Source of the DNA: an uncultured Faecalibacterium sp.
GTDB lineage: Bacteria; Bacillota; Clostridia; Oscillospirales; Ruminococcaceae
Direction of reading: 5' to 3'
Length of the DNA: 13,948 nt
Assembly (NCBI GenBank): GCA_937915335.1
Contig: CALDLZ010000348.1
Span: 1-13,948, forward strand
Of this stretch, positions 7,810-13,948 are shown in pieces (position 1 is the stretch's first letter; every line of letters begins with the position of its first letter). A program made the translations under genes and the position numbers. The notes under the pieces were generated by a model. The model saw only the letters and a list, made by a program, of their open reading frames with translations, ran no database searches and was not told the DNA's origin.

Positions 7810-8295
7810 ATGTCATTTGAGAAAGCAAAAGCCGATCTGACCGCCAAGGGGCTGGGAGATCACATCATCGTGCTGAATGAATCCTCTGCCACCGTGGCCG
7901 AGGCGGCGCAGGCACTGGGTGTGGAGCCCGCCATGATCGCAAAAACGCTGTCCGTTCTGCAGGGCGACCAGCCGGTGCTCATTGTGACCGAGGGTACCGC
8001 CAAGCTGGACAACCACAAGTACAAGAGCCTGTTCCACATCAAGGCAAAGATGATCCCCTACGACGAGGTGGAGCATTACGTCGGCCACGCGCCCGGCGGT
8101 GTCTGCCCCTTTGGCGTGAACGACGGGGTCGTGGTCTATCTGGACGAGAGTCTGCGCAAGTTTGAGACGGTCTATCCCGCCGCAGGCAACGGCCATACCG
8201 CCGTCAAGCTGACGCTGGCAGAGCTGGAAGCCTCCGCCGGGGCCAAGGGCTGGGTGGATGTCTGCAAGGAGCCGGAGGAAGCCGCACAGGCTTGA
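7810..8295 (+). CDS. YbaK/EbsC-family aminoacyl-tRNA deacylase
   Basis: A 161-residue single-domain protein of the YbaK/ProX editing superfamily, which hydrolyses mischarged aminoacyl-tRNAs in trans (for example Cys-tRNA(Pro) in YbaK proteins). Visible family features are AKTLSV with the conserved lysine at 45, LDNHKYKSLF at 67-75, and the glycine-rich GHAPGGVCPFG at 92-102. Which tRNA it edits cannot be told from sequence alone. GGTGAAGGGAA sits about 11 bases before the ATG at 7810. It has its own promoter upstream and a strong hairpin terminator downstream, so it is probably monocistronic and unrelated in function to the signalling genes beside it. Confidence 0.88.
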   Translation: MSFEKAKADLTAKGLGDHIIVLNESSATVAEAAQALGVEPAMIAKTLSVLQGDQPVLIVTEGTAKLDNHKYKSLFHIKAKMIPYDEVEHYVGHAPGGVCPFGVNDGVVVYLDESLRKFETVYPAAGNGHTAVKLTLAELEASAGAKGWVDVCKEPEEAAQA

Positions 8296-8320
8296 CCGCC
8301 TAAAAAACAACATAACATGA

Positions 8321-8380
8321 AAGGCCCGTCTGCCGCTTGCTGAACCGTTTGGTCAGCGAGGGCAGACGGGTCTTTTCTAT
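8321..8380 (+). terminator. Rho-independent terminator between convergent YbaK-type and fruA genes
   Basis: CCCGTCTGCC (8325-8334) pairs perfectly with GGCAGACGGG (8361-8370). The stem extends outward by AAGG against TCTT (one G-T pair), and inward by an upper stem GCTGA/TCAGC plus CC/GG around a GTTT loop. It is followed by TCTTTTCT on the plus strand. On the minus strand only a short T-run (CCTTTC) follows, so it may work weakly for fruA as well. Confidence 0.85.
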
Positions 8381-8402
8381 CTGAACGGAGAAGGAGAATG
8401 GC

Positions 8403-10328
8403 TTATGATGCGTCGGTGCGGTTCTTCTTGAGCAGGCTCAGGATCACAGCACCTAACACGCTGCCGGCGGCCAGAGCCACACAGTAGAGCAGAGCGTGAT
8501 CCACAACAGGGAAGACGAAGATGCCGCCGTGGGGGGCGCGCAGGGCGCAGCCGAATGTCATGGAGAGGGCACCGGCCAGTGCGGCACCGGCAACACAGCT
8601 GGGCAGGACGCGCAGCGGGTCGGCGGCGGCGTAGGGGATAGCACCCTCAGTGACGAAGCACAGGCCCATGACGTAGTTCACAATGCCGTTGCGGCGCTCG
8701 TCGGGGGTCCACTTCTTGGGGCAGAAGGTGGTGGAAAGAGCAATTGCGATGGGAGGAACCATGCCGCCCACCATGACAGCGGCCATGACCTCGTAGTTGC
8801 CGGAGGCCAGAGCGGCAGTGCCAAAGACGTAAGCCGCCTTGTTGAAGGGGCCGCCCATATCAATGCTCATCATACCGGCGACGATGGCACCCAGCAGGAC
8901 CTTGGAGGTGCCGCCCATGGCGTTGAGCCAGTTGGTCATGGCGGTGTTGATCATACCCATGACCGGGTTGATGCCGCACATTACCGCACCGATGATTAGG
9001 ATGCCGCCCAGCGGGTAGATCAGCATGGGACGGATGCCGTTCAGGCTGGCAGGGAGCTTTTCGGTGATCTTTTTCAGGAACTCGACCACATAACCGGCCA
9101 CGAAACCGGCCAGCAGAGCGGCCAGGAAGCCGCCGGAGATGCCGGTGGTCTCACCGTTGGCAAGGCCTGCGAAGCTGGTGCCGTTCATGGCCAGAACGCC
9201 GCCCGCAAAGCCCACGGCCAGGCCCGGACGGTCAGCGATGGACATGGCGATGAAGCCGGCCAGAATGGGCAGCATGTAGCCAAAGGCCGCGTTACCCACC
9301 GTCTTGAAGAAGGCGGCAAGGGGAGTGTTCATGCCGAAATTGGAGGGGTCGATGGTATAATCGTCCAGCAGGAAGGCCAGCGCGATCATAATGCCGCCGC
9401 CCACCACGAAGGGCAGCATGTGGGACACGCCGTTCATCAGATCCTTGTACAGCTTGCGGCCAAAACTGTCGCCGGAGGTCTCCTCCTCGGCAGCGGCGGC
9501 ACCGCCCTTGGCATGGTAGACGGGAACCTCGCCGTGGGCGACTTTTTTCAGCAGTTCCTCGGGCTTGTGGATGCCGTCATCCACCCGGGCAAAGAGCACG
9601 GGCTTGCCGTCAAAGCGGGCTGTCTCCACGTTTTTGTCCGCCGCCACGATGATGCCGTCGCAGGCCTCGATCTCGGCGCGAGTCAGGATATTCTTGGCAC
9701 CATCGGAGCCATTGGTCTCTACCTTGGTGGGCAGGCCCAGCTTGTCACCGGCCTTTGCCAGCGCTTCGGCGGCCATGTAGGTATGGGCGATGCCGTTGGG
9801 GCAGGCCGTCACGGCCAGAACACGATAGCCGCTCTGAGGGATCTCCTGCTGGGTGAAACTCTCCTCGCCGAACTGGGCTTCCTCCTGCGCGTCGATAAGA
9901 TCGAGGAACTCGGCGGGGGTCTTGGCGGCCTTCAACTTGGCCACGAAGTCCTCGGTCATCAGTATCTGCATCATCCGGGCCAGCATATCCACATGCAGGC
10001 TGCCGTTTTCGGGGGCCGCAATGGCAAAGAGCAGGTCGGTCTTGCCGCCATCCTCGGCGTTGTACTGCACCGGGGTGCTCAGGCGCAGGGCCGCCAGGCT
10101 GGGCCGGGTGACCACATTTGTCTTGGCATGGGGGACGGTGATGCCATTGTCCACATAGGTGGAAGCTTCGTCCTCACGGGCGTACAGGGCCTTTTTGTAG
10201 GCTTCAGTATCTGTAATGTTGCCGTGGGTGGCCTGCAGCTCCACCAGCCGGGAAAGGATCTCGTCCCGGTTGGACGCGGTGGAATCCAGCTCAATGGACT
10301 TTGCGGTGAATAGTTCCGTAATGCGCAT
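8403..10328 (-). CDS. fruA: Fructose PTS transporter, fused EIIA-EIIB-EIIC
   Basis: A 641-residue protein that imports fructose and phosphorylates it to fructose 1-phosphate. Domain order is IIA (1-150; phosphorylated His67 in NGITVPHAK), IIB (about 167-265; active Cys176 in AVTACPNGIAHTYMAAEAL, then VETNGSDGAKN) and a membrane IIC domain (about 290-635; conserved GGPFNKAAY and VTEGAIPYAAADP). Length and order fit the usual fructose IIABC family. The reading frame stays open upstream to an ATG at 10436, but MRITELFTAK at 10328 is the correct start: it has AAAGGAG 8 bases upstream and begins the IIA domain, whereas the extra 36 residues lie inside fruK. It follows fruK by 22 bases and is the last gene of the fruRKA operon. 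Its product is the substrate of FruK. Confidence 0.95.
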   Translation of the reverse strand: MRITELFTAKSIELDSTASNRDEILSRLVELQATHGNITDTEAYKKALYAREDEASTYVDNGITVPHAKTNVVTRPSLAALRLSTPVQYNAEDGGKTDLLFAIAAPENGSLHVDMLARMMQILMTEDFVAKLKAAKTPAEFLDLIDAQEEAQFGEESFTQQEIPQSGYRVLAVTACPNGIAHTYMAAEALAKAGDKLGLPTKVETNGSDGAKNILTRAEIEACDGIIVAADKNVETARFDGKPVLFARVDDGIHKPEELLKKVAHGEVPVYHAKGGAAAAEEETSGDSFGRKLYKDLMNGVSHMLPFVVGGGIMIALAFLLDDYTIDPSNFGMNTPLAAFFKTVGNAAFGYMLPILAGFIAMSIADRPGLAVGFAGGVLAMNGTSFAGLANGETTGISGGFLAALLAGFVAGYVVEFLKKITEKLPASLNGIRPMLIYPLGGILIIGAVMCGINPVMGMINTAMTNWLNAMGGTSKVLLGAIVAGMMSIDMGGPFNKAAYVFGTAALASGNYEVMAAVMVGGMVPPIAIALSTTFCPKKWTPDERRNGIVNYVMGLCFVTEGAIPYAAADPLRVLPSCVAGAALAGALSMTFGCALRAPHGGIFVFPVVDHALLYCVALAAGSVLGAVILSLLKKNRTDAS

Positions 10329-10350
10329 AAGGGTGCTCCTTTCTATCTCT

Positions 10351-11256
10351 TTACAGCACAGCGTACAGCTGTTCAATATTTTCTTTCCTGGCAAGCCCCA
10401 GACTGAAGGCGGTGGCACTGCCGCAGGCGGTGCCAAGCTTCAGGGCGGTGGCATAGCTGCCGCTTTGCAGATAACCGGCCACGAAGCCGGCCACCATGCT
10501 GTCGCCGGCACCCACGCTGTTCACGACCTTGCCCTTGGGGCAGCCAATGCGGTGGATCTCGCCGGTCTCATCCACCAGCAGGGCACCGTCCCCGGCCATA
10601 CTCACCAGCACGTTCCGGGCACCCTTTTCCTGCAAAGCACGGGCGGCGGCAGTGATCTCCTCGTCCGTCTTGAGCTCCCGGCCTATGATCTCGCCCAGCT
10701 CGTGATTGTTGGGCTTGATAAGGAAGGGATGGTAGGGGAGGACATTGACCAGCAGGTTCTGGGTGGCATCCACCACGGTCCGCACGCCGCAGCCCTCTAA
10801 CCGAGCCAGCAGGCGCTCGTAGGTATCCTGGGAAAGGCTCTTGGGGATGCTGCCCGCCAGAATGAGCACATCGTCGGGTTTCAGGGTGTCCAGCTGGGCT
10901 TCCAGCTGCAGCATAGCGCTTTCGGGAATGTCGGGGCCCGCACCGTTCAGCTCGGTCTCGGTGCCTGCCTTGATCTTGACGTTGATGCGGGTCATACCTT
11001 CGGCCAGATGGATAAAGTCGGTTTTCAGCCCCTGCGCGGTCAGGCCGCGTTCCAGCCAGGCACCGGTCTCGCCGGCCACAAAGCCCAGGGCCACGCTCTC
11101 ACAGCCCAGTTCCTTGAGCACGCCGGACACGTTGATGCCTTTGCCCCCCAGCACGCAGTCCTCCCCGGCGGCACGGTTCACCTCACCTACCTCAAGGGGC
11201 GTTGCGAGACGGACAACATAATCAATGGCTGGATTGAACGTTACAGTGTAGATCAT
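10351..11256 (-). CDS. fruK: 1-phosphofructokinase
   Basis: A 301-residue PfkB-family sugar kinase that converts fructose 1-phosphate, made by FruA, to fructose 1,6-bisphosphate with ATP. The start MIYTVTFNPAIDYVV, the GGKGINVS motif at 37-44, and the PfkB signature VNSVGAGDSMVAGF with the catalytic base Asp252 are all present. PNNHELGEIIGREL in the middle is typical of 1-phosphofructokinase and tagatose-6-phosphate kinases; adjacency to a fructose IIABC gene favours the former. The ATG overlaps the fruR stop codon in an ATGA arrangement (4-base overlap), implying translational coupling. Confidence 0.95.
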   Translation of the reverse strand: MIYTVTFNPAIDYVVRLATPLEVGEVNRAAGEDCVLGGKGINVSGVLKELGCESVALGFVAGETGAWLERGLTAQGLKTDFIHLAEGMTRINVKIKAGTETELNGAGPDIPESAMLQLEAQLDTLKPDDVLILAGSIPKSLSQDTYERLLARLEGCGVRTVVDATQNLLVNVLPYHPFLIKPNNHELGEIIGRELKTDEEITAAARALQEKGARNVLVSMAGDGALLVDETGEIHRIGCPKGKVVNSVGAGDSMVAGFVAGYLQSGSYATALKLGTACGSATAFSLGLARKENIEQLYAVL

Positions 11257-12008
11257 AGTTCGGTCTCCTTTATCAGAGTGAATTGTCGGTATTTGGGGTT
11301 GGGACAGCGGTTGGTCAGGATGGCCCCGCCGTGCAGGTCGCAGATGACGGCGGGGTAGACCTGTGCGAACTTGGTGTCATCCACGAGGAACCAGGCCTCC
11401 CGGGCTCGGTGGACTGCCGCCGCCTTGACGGCAGCTTCTTCTGGGTCGGGGGTAGTGAAGCCGGATTCCAGCGCCACACCGTTGGCACCCATGAACGCTT
11501 TGGTGAAGTTGTACTGTTGTAAGGTACTGAGCGCCGCCGCCCCGATGATGGCCTCGGTCTGGGGCCGCAGCAGCCCGCCGGGCAGGAACACCCGGCAGCC
11601 CTTCTGGGCCAGCAGGCGGGCGTGGGCCACACCGTTGGTCACATAGCTGGCGTTCAGGGCTGGGCCGCTCAGGGCTCGTGCCAGCGCCAGCGTGGTGGAG
11701 CCCGCGTCTAGATAGACGAAATCGTCCGGTAAAATCAGTTCTGCCGCCGCCTGAGCGATGCTCTGCTTCTGGGTCACGGCCAGCTCTTCCTTGGCGGCCA
11801 TGGTGGGCTCGTCAGTGCGGAAAGGACTGTCCGGCAGGGTGGCCCCGCCATGCACCTTATTCAATTTTCCCTGTTTGTCCAGCTCGTTCAGGTCGCGCCG
11901 GATGGTGGATTCGCTTGCGTTCAGGGTCTCGCACAACTCCTGTACCGTGGCTGAGCGCCGCCGCGCCAGCAGGTCCAGGATCATGCTGAACCGCTCTTCT
12001 GCCAGCAT
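11253..12008 (-). CDS. fruR: DeoR-family transcriptional regulator of the fructose operon
   Basis: A 251-residue DeoR-type regulator. The N-terminal winged helix has TVQELCETLNASESTIRRDL, ending in the DeoR-family pattern VHGGA. The C-terminal sugar-phosphate-sensing domain has YLDAGSTTLALARAL, YVTNGVAHARLL and VFLPGGLLR. It likely represses fruRKA and is released by fructose 1-phosphate or a related ester (family knowledge plus context). An upstream in-frame ATG at 12017 exists, but the AAGGGGGA ribosome binding site directly abuts it and is correctly spaced (about 9 bases) for the ATG at 12008, giving MLAEERFSMIL, the usual family start. It is the first gene of the operon and overlaps fruK by 4 bases. 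Confidence 0.92.
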   Translation of the reverse strand: MLAEERFSMILDLLARRRSATVQELCETLNASESTIRRDLNELDKQGKLNKVHGGATLPDSPFRTDEPTMAAKEELAVTQKQSIAQAAAELILPDDFVYLDAGSTTLALARALSGPALNASYVTNGVAHARLLAQKGCRVFLPGGLLRPQTEAIIGAAALSTLQQYNFTKAFMGANGVALESGFTTPDPEEAAVKAAAVHRAREAWFLVDDTKFAQVYPAVICDLHGGAILTNRCPNPKYRQFTLIKETEL

Positions 12009-12036
12009 CGGAAACATTCCCCCTTGTTTTGCCTTC

Positions 12037-12053
12037 TTGATTGGTTTTGATTG
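12037..12053 (-). promoter_or_regulatory. Candidate FruR operator, downstream tandem repeat
   Basis: TTGATTG occurs twice in direct repeat on the plus strand (12037-12043 and 12047-12053), with starts exactly 10 bases apart, one helical turn. The site is in the predicted 5' leader of fruR, between the -10 element and the start codon. Tandem copies of this length are typical of DeoR-family operators. No other regulator gene is nearby, so autoregulation by FruR is the simplest reading. Confidence 0.5.
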
Positions 12054-12084
12054 ACTTTGGCGTTTTTACTTGCCTTGTACCCTT

Positions 12085-12112
12085 ATTATAGCAAATTACC
12101 TTTCAAAATCAA
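12085..12112 (-). promoter_or_regulatory. Promoter of fruRKA
   Basis: On the minus strand TTGATT (12112-12107) is followed after 16 bases by a perfect TATAAT (12090-12085) with TGC directly before it, an extended -10. The predicted transcript starts near 12078, about 70 bases before the fruR start codon. Confidence 0.75.
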
Positions 12113-12123
12113 TCAGAATCAGC
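12104..12123 (-). promoter_or_regulatory. Candidate FruR operator overlapping the -35 element
   Basis: On the minus strand this stretch reads CTGATTCTGATTGATTTTG, with three TGATT copies at offsets 0, 6 and 10. The GATTGATTTTGA part resembles, in the opposite orientation, the repeats in the leader at 12037-12053. It covers the -35 hexamer, so occupancy would block polymerase. Confidence 0.45.
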
Positions 12124-12187
12124 CAGAAACGTTCAACAAAAAAGAACTCCTGAAATTGGGCACACTGCACAACAGCTTGGATGCAAC

Positions 12188-12367
12188 AAAAAAGCCGCCG
12201 CAACCCTCTCAGACTCGCTTCGCTCGCCAGCTCCCCCAAAGGGGGAGCCAACGCATCTGACAGGAATACGACTGCTGTTTTGCAGAAGTTTGCCTGAAAG
12301 CTGCAATTGCCTCTCCCCTTGGGAGAGGTGGCATTGCGTTAGCAATGACGGAGAGGGCCGCAGCGGC
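12188..12367 (-). terminator. Probable terminator of nfnAB made from the palindromic repeat
   Basis: Read on the minus strand, the terminal inverted repeats can pair to close the whole element, and the last arm (GCGGCGGC) is followed at once by six Ts (12193-12188). The nfnB stop codon is 16 bases before the element. The other end has no T-run, so the effect should be directional, serving nfnB transcripts. The long distance between the arms makes efficiency uncertain. Confidence 0.45.
12194..12367. repeat. MITE-like palindromic intergenic repeat (about 174 bp)
   Basis: The ends form imperfect terminal inverted repeats: GCCGCCGCAACCCTCTCAG on the left and, reverse-complemented, GCCGCTGCGGCCCTCTCCG on the right (15 of 19 identical). 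Inside are perfect hairpins: GCTCCCCC-aaa-GGGGGAGC (12230-12248), CCTCTCCC-ctt-GGGAGAGG (12310-12328), CATTGC-gtta-GCAATG (12332-12347) and, at the right end, GGGCCG-cag-CGGCCC (12355-12369). No transposase is encoded. I recall repeats of this look from gut Oscillospiraceae genomes but cannot check copy number here. With the fruR leader and promoter it accounts for nearly all of the gene-free stretch 12009-12383; I see no real gene there. Confidence 0.75.
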
Positions 12368-12383
12368 CCATGAATATTATAGT

Positions 12384-13778
12384 TTACTTCTTCTGAATGT
12401 ATTCGTCAATGGCCTTGGCGGCTGCCTTGCCGGCACCCATGGCCTTGATGACGGTGGCGGCACCGGTGACAGCGTCGCCGCCGGCGTACACACCCTCACG
12501 GCTGGTCTTGCCGTCGTCGCCCTCGGTGACGATGCAGCCGTGCTTGTTGGTCTCCAGACCCGGGGTGGTGGAGCGAATCAAGGGGTTGGGGCTGGTGCCC
12601 AAGCTCATAATCACGGTGTCTACGTCCAGCTCAAACTCGCTGCCCTTCTTCTCGATGGGGCGGCGGCGGCCGGAGGCATCGGGCTCGCCCAGCTCCATCT
12701 CAATGCAGGTGATGGACTTGACGAAGCCATCGTCGTCCGGGTGGATCGCCACAGGGTTGCACAGGGTCTTGAAGATGATGCCCTCTTCCTCGGCGTGCTC
12801 GACCTCCTCCTTACGGGCAGGCAGTTCGGCCATGCCGCGGCGGTAGACGATATACACGGTCTCGGCACCCAGACGCAGGGCGCTGCGGGCGGCATCCATG
12901 GCAACGTTGCCGCCGCCCACGACGGCGACCTTCTTGCCGGTGCGGATGGGGGTCTTGCTGGTGGGCAGGTAAGCCTTCATCAGGTTGGAACGGGTCAGGA
13001 ACTCGTTGGCGGAGTACACGCCCTTCAGGCTCTCGCCGGGGATGCCCATGAAGCGGGGCAGACCCGCACCGGAGCCCACGAACACGGCCTCGTAGCCGTA
13101 CTCGCCCATCAGTTCGTCGATGGTCAGCACCTTGCCGATGACCATGTTGCACTCAAAGTCCACGCCCATCTTCTTCAGACCGTCGATCTCCTGCTGGACG
13201 ATGGCCTTGGGCAGACGGAACTCGGGGATACCGTACATCAGCACGCCGCCGGCCACATGCAGAGCTTCGTAGACGGTGACCTTATAGCCCAGCTTGGCCA
13301 GGTCGCCCGCGGCGGTCAGACCGGCAGGGCCTGCGCCGATGATGGCGACCTTATGGCCGTTCCACTCGGGCACGATGGGAGCGGTGTGGACGTTCTCACG
13401 GTGCCAGTCGGCCACAAAGCGCTCCAAACGGCCAATGCCAACGGGCTCGTTCTTGATGCCGCGGGTGCACTTGCCCTCGCACTGGCTCTCCTGCGGGCAG
13501 ACACGGCCGCAGACAGCGGGCAGGGAGGAAGAGCGGGCGATGACCTGATAGGCGGCCTCGAAGTCGCCCTCGGCCACATGACCGATGAACTCGGGGATAT
13601 CGATGCCCACGGGGCAGCCGGTCTGGCAGGGCTTGTTCTTGCAGTGGATGCAGCGCTTGGCCTCGTTCACGGCCATCTCTTCGGTATAGCCCAGCGCGAC
13701 CTCTTCAAAGTTCTTGTTGCGGACGTTGGGGTCCTGGGTGGGCATGGGGCACTTTTTGGGATCCATATTGAAAGCCAT
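12384..13778 (-). CDS. nfnB: NfnB-type (glutamate synthase small-subunit-like) FAD/NADPH oxidoreductase
   Basis: A 464-residue flavoprotein. It has eight cysteines in two N-terminal clusters for [4Fe-4S] centres (C43, C46, C51, C55; C90, C94, C100, C104), a first dinucleotide fold VAIIGAGPAG at 144-153 (FAD), and a second VAVVGGGNVA at 284-293 (NADPH), as in GltD and NfnB. No large glutamate synthase subunit is present. Instead the gene directly follows a sulfide/dihydroorotate dehydrogenase-like FAD/NAD-binding gene, the arrangement of NfnAB, which couples NADH and reduced ferredoxin to NADP reduction by electron bifurcation. The open frame extends upstream to 13940, but the true ATG is 13778: GGAGG lies 8-10 bases before it and MAFNMDPKKCPM is the family start; the extra 54 residues are out-of-frame nfnA. 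Often annotated gltA. Confidence 0.88.
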   Translation of the reverse strand: MAFNMDPKKCPMPTQDPNVRNKNFEEVALGYTEEMAVNEAKRCIHCKNKPCQTGCPVGIDIPEFIGHVAEGDFEAAYQVIARSSSLPAVCGRVCPQESQCEGKCTRGIKNEPVGIGRLERFVADWHRENVHTAPIVPEWNGHKVAIIGAGPAGLTAAGDLAKLGYKVTVYEALHVAGGVLMYGIPEFRLPKAIVQQEIDGLKKMGVDFECNMVIGKVLTIDELMGEYGYEAVFVGSGAGLPRFMGIPGESLKGVYSANEFLTRSNLMKAYLPTSKTPIRTGKKVAVVGGGNVAMDAARSALRLGAETVYIVYRRGMAELPARKEEVEHAEEEGIIFKTLCNPVAIHPDDDGFVKSITCIEMELGEPDASGRRRPIEKKGSEFELDVDTVIMSLGTSPNPLIRSTTPGLETNKHGCIVTEGDDGKTSREGVYAGGDAVTGAATVIKAMGAGKAAAKAIDEYIQKK

Positions 13779-13779
13779 C

Positions 13780-13948
13780 TTACTTTGCCTCCTCAGTCTT
13801 GAACAGATTGCAGGCCTTCTCGCGGGCCTTTGCCTCAAAGGGGCGGTACATGGTGCCGCGGGCCATGGCTTCGTCGAAATCGACGAGGTCGCCGTCAAAG
13901 TCGGGGCCGTCCACGCAGGCAAACTTGGTCTCGCCGCCAACGGTCAGA
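13780..13948 (-). CDS. nfnA: NfnA-type ferredoxin-NADP reductase subunit, C-terminal fragment
   Basis: Only the last 55 codons and stop are inside the window; the gene starts beyond the right edge. The end contains LTVGGETKFACVDGPDFDG, characteristic of sulfide/dihydroorotate dehydrogenase-like FAD/NAD-binding proteins (NfnA, SudB), which bind FAD, NAD(H) and a [2Fe-2S] centre. The Cys in KFACVDGP is within the conserved C-terminal motif. The stop codon is one base before the nfnB start, with the nfnB ribosome binding site inside its last codons, so the two subunits are tightly coupled. Whether the specific partner is NfnA or another family member rests on context. Confidence 0.8.
   Translation of the reverse strand, partial: LTVGGETKFACVDGPDFDGDLVDFDEAMARGTMYRPFEAKAREKACNLFKTEEAK

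Noticed and set aside
10329..10436. N-terminal extension of FruA by 36 residues
   Set aside because: It lies within fruK, has no ribosome binding site, and the internal ATG at 10328 has AAAGGAG and begins the conserved IIA domain.
12120..12140. Possible catabolite-responsive (cre) element near GAACGTTTC upstream of fruR
   Set aside because: The stretch is only partly palindromic and does not fit the cre consensus spacing.
12051..12260. Small plus-strand open frame (69 codons) in the intergenic region
   Set aside because: It covers the fruR promoter and part of the palindromic repeat, lacks a ribosome binding site, and its C-terminal half is simply translated repeat.
12345..13802. Plus-strand open frame (485 codons) opposite nfnB
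   Set aside because: Antisense shadow: low-complexity Gly/Ala/Leu-rich translation with no recognisable domain, fully covering nfnB.
13779..13940. N-terminal extension of NfnB by 54 residues
   Set aside because: It is an out-of-frame reading of the nfnA 3' end; the ATG at 13778 has a GGAGG site and the family-typical start.

Overview
The window looks like chromosome of a GC-rich gut Clostridium-class Firmicute. A Faecalibacterium-like Oscillospiraceae member is my best guess, inferred from gene content, strong GGAGG-type ribosome binding sites, TGn extended -10 promoters and a short CCCTCTC/GAGAGGG palindromic repeat of a type I associate with this group. No rRNA, tRNA, CRISPR array, integrase or transposase is visible.

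Left part (1-8295) is mostly a signalling locus. On the minus strand, reading leftward, are a stand-alone histidine phosphotransfer (HPt) protein, a lipoprotein extracellular solute-binding protein with no permease or ATPase gene beside it, a membrane sensor with degenerate GGDEF plus intact EAL domains, and the start of a UvrA-family ATPase cut by the window edge. Divergently, on the plus strand, is a soluble protein with the order Cys-rich N-terminus, GGDEF, receiver, HD-GYP, followed by an SseB-like protein and then, from its own promoter, a YbaK-type aminoacyl-tRNA deacylase. The cluster therefore encodes one likely c-di-GMP synthase domain with an inhibitory site, two different c-di-GMP phosphodiesterase domains (EAL and HD-GYP), a phosphotransfer protein and a matching receiver, and a possible extracellular ligand-binding input. 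No histidine kinase lies in the window.

Middle part (8321-12123) is a fructose utilisation operon, fruR-fruK-fruA, on the minus strand: a DeoR-type regulator, 1-phosphofructokinase and a fused IIA-IIB-IIC fructose PTS transporter. fruR and fruK overlap by 4 bases. A strong promoter precedes fruR and is bracketed by TTGATTG-type repeats that are probable FruR operators. A large hairpin terminator separates this operon from the convergent YbaK gene.

Right part (12194-13948) holds a palindromic, MITE-like repeat which, read on the minus strand, ends in six Ts and so resembles a terminator. It is followed by the nfnB (gltA-like) gene and the 3' end of its partner nfnA. Together these would form an electron-bifurcating ferredoxin:NADP oxidoreductase that balances NADH, NADPH and ferredoxin pools.
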